The position numbers were made by a program, and so were the translations under genes. From Ancylostoma caninum (taxonomy: Eukaryota; Nematoda; Chromadorea; Rhabditida; Ancylostomatidae): a DNA stretch of 64,000 nt. The notes under the pieces are model-generated. The model worked only from the letters and a program-made list of their open reading frames with translations. It did no database searches and was not told the DNA's origin. Within the stretch, counting starts at the first letter, position 1, and every line of letters begins with the position of its first letter. Where the stretch lies: assembly GCA_037903475.1 (NCBI GenBank), contig JBAJFG010000004.1, positions 434,001 through 498,000 on the forward strand. The letters run 5' to 3'. Positions 59,801 through 64,000 of the stretch are shown one piece after another.

Positions 59801-62800
59801 AGCTGTTTAAACACGACAAGACAAGGTGCTTCCCGCAGACAAGTAAGTGCCACGTGGCCAACACTTGCTGGCGGTATGATCATTTTCCTGGATCCTCCGG
59901 TCATTTTCTCACTAAAATGGAAGAAAGACAACACGTCCGTGTGCTCATTTTGCACTACTTCGAAAGAGGATTCACTGCCGCCCAAGCTTGCAAGGAAATC
60001 AGAGCCAATGATGGGAGGTACCAAATATCAACTTCCAACGTCTACTACTGGTATAAGAGATTTCGCTCCGGAAACCATTCGGTGGTAGATGAAATGCGAC
60101 CGGGGAGGCCAACAATTTATGACACCAAGTTGGCGGCAAAGCAGATGCTGGATAACCCACGGATGCATAGCAGGAGTCTCGCAATGCATGTTGGCTGTTC
60201 GCAGTCAACTGCACTTCGACTCCTGCGCAAAATGGATCTGATACCTAAAAAGCCCTCCGTAATACCACACGTTTTGTCCAAAGCCGACAAAAAGCGGAGA
60301 GTGGCCATTTGCCGCGACCTTCTGAAAAAACATCGCAGAGGAAGTTTCTTCCACAGAATCATAACCTGTGATGAAAAGTGGTGCTTGTACGATAACCCTG
60401 ACCAATCCGTGCAGTGGGTAAACCGTTTCGAGAAGCCCAATCCCGTCCAACGCAAGAATATTCATGGGAAGAAGAGTATGCTCACCGTTTTCTGGTGCGT
60501 CGATGGCCCTATCCTATGGAAGTTGGCTCCACAAGGGAAGTCTATTGATGCCGACTATGTCTGCCAAGAACTGGAAGAAATGGTCTTCAATGCGGAAAAC
60601 TGCGGCAGAAAACGTGATGAGATCCTGCTTCTGTGGGACAAATGCCGCCCACACTTTGCAAAGAAGACCCAACAAAAACTGGAGGAGTTGCAATTGGAAG
60701 TTCTCCCGCAACCTGCCTATAGCCCCGACCTAGCCCCCTCAGACTACCATTTGTTCAGAAGTCTCGAGCATTGGCTAAAGGGAAAACAGCTCAGAAGCGA
60801 AGACGACCTGAAGTTCGAGTTGTCCGCATTCTTTGAGTCAAAGAAGCGCTCCTTCTTCGACTACGGCATCCGCAGTCTCGCTCGTCGTTGGCAGACAGTC
60901 ATCGATCATAATGGTTCTTACATCCAATAAATGTGTGAGTTCTTGATTCGGAACAAATTAATTTTAAAAATTCCTAAAACTTATGACTCACCCTAATAAT
61001 AATATCTCATAATATATCTAATAGTAATATCTCACTAGTATTGATGCTCTTGATTTTTTCCGGCCTCAGTTACTAGGGGTGGCACATTTAAAATCGCTTT
61101 CCCAAACCCTAAACGTGTAATGAGAGATACTAGTTTTACAACCAGGGCAGGAACTGCATGTATCAAAATAAGCAGGAGAATCCCCACCAAGTGTTCCAAA
61201 GCTTCGTTCAAACGGACAGTTAAGTCCTAGATATGTGTAGCATAGATGAATCTGATAACTATACTTTTTTCATCTTAATGGTAACTGCTCACCCGGAACT
61301 AGTATTTTAACTGAACTATGTATTCATAGCATTGTAAATAAGACGCACTAATCTGTGTTAAACAATGAAGTTTCAGGTGTCTTGGGCTCCAGCTGGAGGT
61401 TGGTTGGCTGTTCTGGCAAAACGGTCGACAGGGGGTAACGTTATGTTCGTTGATACCACTCTTCAAGAGGCAAAGCGTACAAACGTCGTGGAGCATCCGG
61501 GCTTCAATAAGGTTGTCAATGAATTGCTCTTTCCCTGATTTTCTTTTCCGTGACCTAAGTATTGACGCGAAGCGGATTCAGGGTTACTGGGATCCTACAG
61601 GTCGCTACTTTGTTACCTGTTCTACTCTTGGCGGTCGAATGGGAGCTGATCTTGGTTTCCGTCTGTATACGTTCCAGGTCTTCTAGTTTACATTTGGTTT
61701 CATTCCCTGGAAACGCTTTTTTTTCTTTTTTCAGTCCAATCCTATGGACCACCTGTATTCGCTATAGAACAGCTTTTGTTTATTTTTTCGCCTCTTCAGG
61801 GACGTGAACTTTGTCGAAAAGGGCTGGAAAGACTGTCGCAGTTCAAATGGCGTCCTCGACCACCCGTTAAACTCAGCGACCAAAAATTGAAGGTAATTCC
61901 TTTTTTCAGTCTATTTTTTGAGCGACGTTTCGTCATCCGCAAGGTAGATGGAAGGGTACGGGTAACGCCGTGGGTTCTAGAAGTTCCTCATTAGTTTTAA
62001 GGAGTGTCTAATTGTTTTTTCCATCATTGACACACCGTTTTACTCATTTTATCTCAATTGTGAATGGCTTGTTAGACCGCTCCTGGAGTTCGTGGCTGTG
62101 AGGTCATCGTTTATAGCACTTTCTGGTGGTGGGTATCGGTATTGCTTTCTGAGGTATGTGTACTCCCCAGGGTAGAGTCTGCATCTAGTGAAACATTCCA
62201 AGTGACCGAACTCGCTATCTCATCTACCACAATTAATATCAATCGATGCAGGGATATCCGAATAAATGCAAGGTGATCTTTGGGGAGAGTGGTCCAAGAT
62301 TGAAGAAAGGACCTAATTTAATTCCGAAATTTTGAAGAGTGACAACACAGGGTGCAAGAGCTCCTATTGTCGCTAAAGTAAAAAGCTAACCGCGAAAGCA
62401 CTGAACAGTTTGGTGGCGTTCTCAGAATCGGTCTTTGTTCCATGCGTCAAAGCCTACCAAGTTTTGCTTGTGTGACGAGTACTAGCGAAACCATATGTTT
62501 TGTTCCTCACCTCGGAGTTGGCACTGAATTTTATTTGAAAGAGGAAACGATCTGTGTGTTTCGCTTCTATATGTTTCTCTTTTTTGATTCAGCGGAAGAA
62601 GCTACCTCACTAGTTATAAACCTAAACAAATAAGAATTGAGAACATGTACATGCAGATTTTTGTCCATTCTCCAATGTAATTCTCGCTTCCGACGACCAC
62701 CATTCTGGATGAGGCGTGAACTCCTGTGCTGAAAGCTGAATCTACTGAAAAAATCTGAATCCGATGAACTGCTCGATATAACCAGTTATCAAAAACAAGT

Positions 62801-63816
62801 CATAAGCTTATCAAAAACAAGTCATAAGCTAAATTACAGCAAGCCTTTCTTGTTGCTGTGTCTACCTAGGCAACTTTAAATTTTCATAAAAGTGACAGAA
62901 GACTTATTTGGGACCTGATATTTGAGACGTGAGTTGCTAACTCGTTCAATGAGTCGAAGTGACAGTGGATGGAGTGACTCCATCATGGGCTAAACCACGT
63001 TGATGGCACTTTATTATATTCCTGAGGTCTTTCCTCACGCTATGGCTAGAGAGACCACCTTCATTCGGAATTGAAAATATTTTCCTTAATAGGAGGTTGC
63101 ATGAATCAACAAGGGAGATTTCCATTGGAAACACAGCAATTAAAGACTTCAATTTAAAGTTATCCTTGTCAGACTCGAGTATGGCTCAGATGTCTTATTA
63201 GGTAACTCAATCACGGTTGTACGCATACCTGCCTCTTCCAGGAAATAAAGAACAACCTCAAGAAAACAGCGGTTCGTTTCGAACGAGAGGATAATGAAGA
63301 GAAGAACCGTGCCAGTCAAGAAGTTGTGGAGAAGAGACGGTATGTTTATACTGCTTCTTGGACAGTCTTTTTTTAGAACATTCGTGAATGAGAAGTTTCA
63401 CCGTTATTTCTAAACATCTATTCTATCCACAGTGTTTGAAACTAACGTTTCTATGCCAGCAAAGTTTTGTTCTGCTTTTTTTTTAATTTCAATTCGACAG
63501 ATTATGGCTTAGTTATTAATCCAATGTAACAAGTAACAATGCGCCATACTTTTAGAAAGATAATGGCTGCATTTGACGTCATTCGTCAGAGGAACCTTAA
63601 GAGGATTGCTGCTCAGAAGGACCTTAGAGTTTCCCTACGTGGTGCGTCTGTCCATTTCACAGAATGCGCATTTTTATAAGTCCTTACTCCATTTCTATTC
63701 AAGGTGGTGTGGATACCGACAATGCAAAGGAACAGGAACTTGTTGAGGAACAAATAATGGTTGCACTCGATACTCAGAAGACATTAGCTCCATTAGGAGA
63801 GGACGAGCTGGACTAA
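56867..63816 (+). CDS. eif-3.B: Eukaryotic translation initiation factor 3 subunit B
   Basis: eIF3b is a core scaffold of the eIF3 complex on the 40S subunit. Seventeen exons join in phase to 724 residues, the expected nematode length: 56867-56954, 57145-57338, 57403-57582, 57705-57857, 57910-58067, 58123-58281, 58357-58429, 58543-58668, 58733-58875, 59358-59512, 59601-59725, 61377-61511, 61582-61677, 61800-61892, 63242-63339, 63556-63641, 63704-63816. An acidic N-terminus ([13 protein letters not shown]) precedes an RRM with RNP2 LMIFGIP (50-56) and RNP1 GCVFIEF (95-101). The WD-type propeller follows ([37 protein letters not shown], about 165-585). The C-terminus has [14 protein letters not shown] and basic helical segments ([13 protein letters not shown]) that in the family bind eIF3i/g. 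No break is present. One exon (58733) uses a TTAAG acceptor. Intron 11 carries a mariner transposon; intron 14 is 1.35 kb. Confidence 0.97.
59157..59199. repeat. 19-bp hairpin in eif-3.B intron 9
   Basis: GAGTATCAGTCTAAGAGCG pairs with CGCTCTTAGATTGATACTC with one G:T position; the loop is 6 bases. It lies in the intron between 58875 and 59358. Confidence 0.8.
59759..60996 (+). mobile_element. Intact mariner transposon inside an eif-3.B intron
   Basis: Terminal inverted repeats of 31 bp (59759-59789 and 60966-60996, starting TTAGGGTGAGTCATAAG) are identical. They are flanked by TA at 59757-59758 and 60997-60998. The 1238-bp unit encodes one uninterrupted transposase in the same orientation as the host gene. 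The host splice sites (donor at 59726, acceptor ending at 61376) are untouched. Perfect ends and an open frame indicate a recent insertion. Confidence 0.97.
59917..60930 (+). CDS. Mariner transposase (DD34D)
   Basis: The 337-residue enzyme would catalyse cut-and-paste transposition into TA sites. The N-terminal helix-turn-helix pair reads [20 protein letters not shown], then [10 protein letters not shown], and GRPTIYD leads to the second HTH. Catalytic residues are visible: first Asp in IITCDEKW, second in [11 protein letters not shown], third in [13 protein letters not shown]. The second and third are separated by 34 residues, the DD34D signature of mariner. The usual HDN around the second Asp reads WDK, and the WVPHEL linker motif reads VIPHVLS; these are mild departures. 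The start at 59917 gives a near-normal family length; an in-frame Met at 59854 would add 21 residues. It is likely functional by sequence. Confidence 0.95.
   Translation: MEERQHVRVLILHYFERGFTAAQACKEIRANDGRYQISTSNVYYWYKRFRSGNHSVVDEMRPGRPTIYDTKLAAKQMLDNPRMHSRSLAMHVGCSQSTALRLLRKMDLIPKKPSVIPHVLSKADKKRRVAICRDLLKKHRRGSFFHRIITCDEKWCLYDNPDQSVQWVNRFEKPNPVQRKNIHGKKSMLTVFWCVDGPILWKLAPQGKSIDADYVCQELEEMVFNAENCGRKRDEILLLWDKCRPHFAKKTQQKLEELQLEVLPQPAYSPDLAPSDYHLFRSLEHWLKGKQLRSEDDLKFELSAFFESKKRSFFDYGIRSLARRWQTVIDHNGSYIQ
61893..63241 (+). other. Large intron 14 of eif-3.B
   Basis: 1349 bases with a good GTAATT donor and CTTCCAG acceptor. It contains a two-copy 22-bp tandem repeat (TTATCAAAAACAAGTCATAA..., 62787-62830) and no recognisable gene or transposon. 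Confidence 0.7.
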
Positions 63817-64000
63817 AGTGGATATCCCGAGTTCGTTTCTCCATGTCATCACGAAGCCCTTCGTGTGTTCTGTCTACGATGAGTTCATCCTTGCTTGTTT
63901 TCGCCGTTAGCAGCCTTCTGTACTCGCTATTCGCCACTAGGAGCTCACCGAACCTTGCCGAACTAGTCGGTCACTACGACTTTTGTATGCCTTATTGGCG

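Noticed and set aside
56582..63816. Operon linking patr-1, the subunit-k-like gene and eif-3.B
   Set aside because: The first two are 725 bases apart and eif-3.B lies 13 kb further on, beyond many transposons, so spacing does not support co-transcription.

Overview
The window is nuclear DNA from a nematode, most likely a clade V strongylid (hookworm-like). Evidence: genes are split into many small exons by short introns ending in TTTCAG-type acceptors; several start codons lie 0-2 bases after a lone CAG acceptor, as expected for spliced-leader trans-splicing; and the recognised proteins (eIF3 subunit B, Pat1/PATR-1, a class II histone deacetylase, a double-ShKT secreted protein) look like nematode orthologues. 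All gene models were built by eye from splice sites, reading phase and family conservation.

Layout. 1-692: 5' end of a probable MFS-type transporter, minus strand, running off the left edge. 0.7-19 kb: no convincing gene; decayed transposons and MITEs, including a hAT-type MITE with a perfect 8-bp target duplication (2732-2992), an internally deleted Tc1/mariner copy (5162-5692), a 157-bp MITE (10228-10384) and copies of a TTAA-flanked MITE. 19.17-20.22 kb: secreted two-ShKT protein, minus strand. 22.76-28.41 kb: 12-exon class II HDAC, minus strand. 29.9-31.5 kb: broken RTE-type LINE interrupted by MITEs. 35.90-42.60 kb: patr-1 (mRNA decapping co-factor), plus strand. 43.33-43.61 kb: small inner-membrane protein resembling ATP synthase subunit k. 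44-56 kb: transposon-rich, with a hAT-like element carrying repeated subterminal motifs, a recent duplication at 47.4-48.5 kb, perfect palindromes at 49.65 kb and a run of abutting TA-targeted fold-back elements at 51.78-55.26 kb. 56.87-63.82 kb: eif-3.B, 17 exons, plus strand, complete, with an intact mariner transposon in one intron.

The genes do not form an obvious pathway or operon. eif-3.B (translation initiation) and patr-1 (decapping/repression) both act in mRNA metabolism but lie 14 kb apart with transposons between them. No tRNA, rRNA, CRISPR or multi-gene novel system was seen. The most noteworthy material is the intact mariner inside eif-3.B and the fold-back element cluster.
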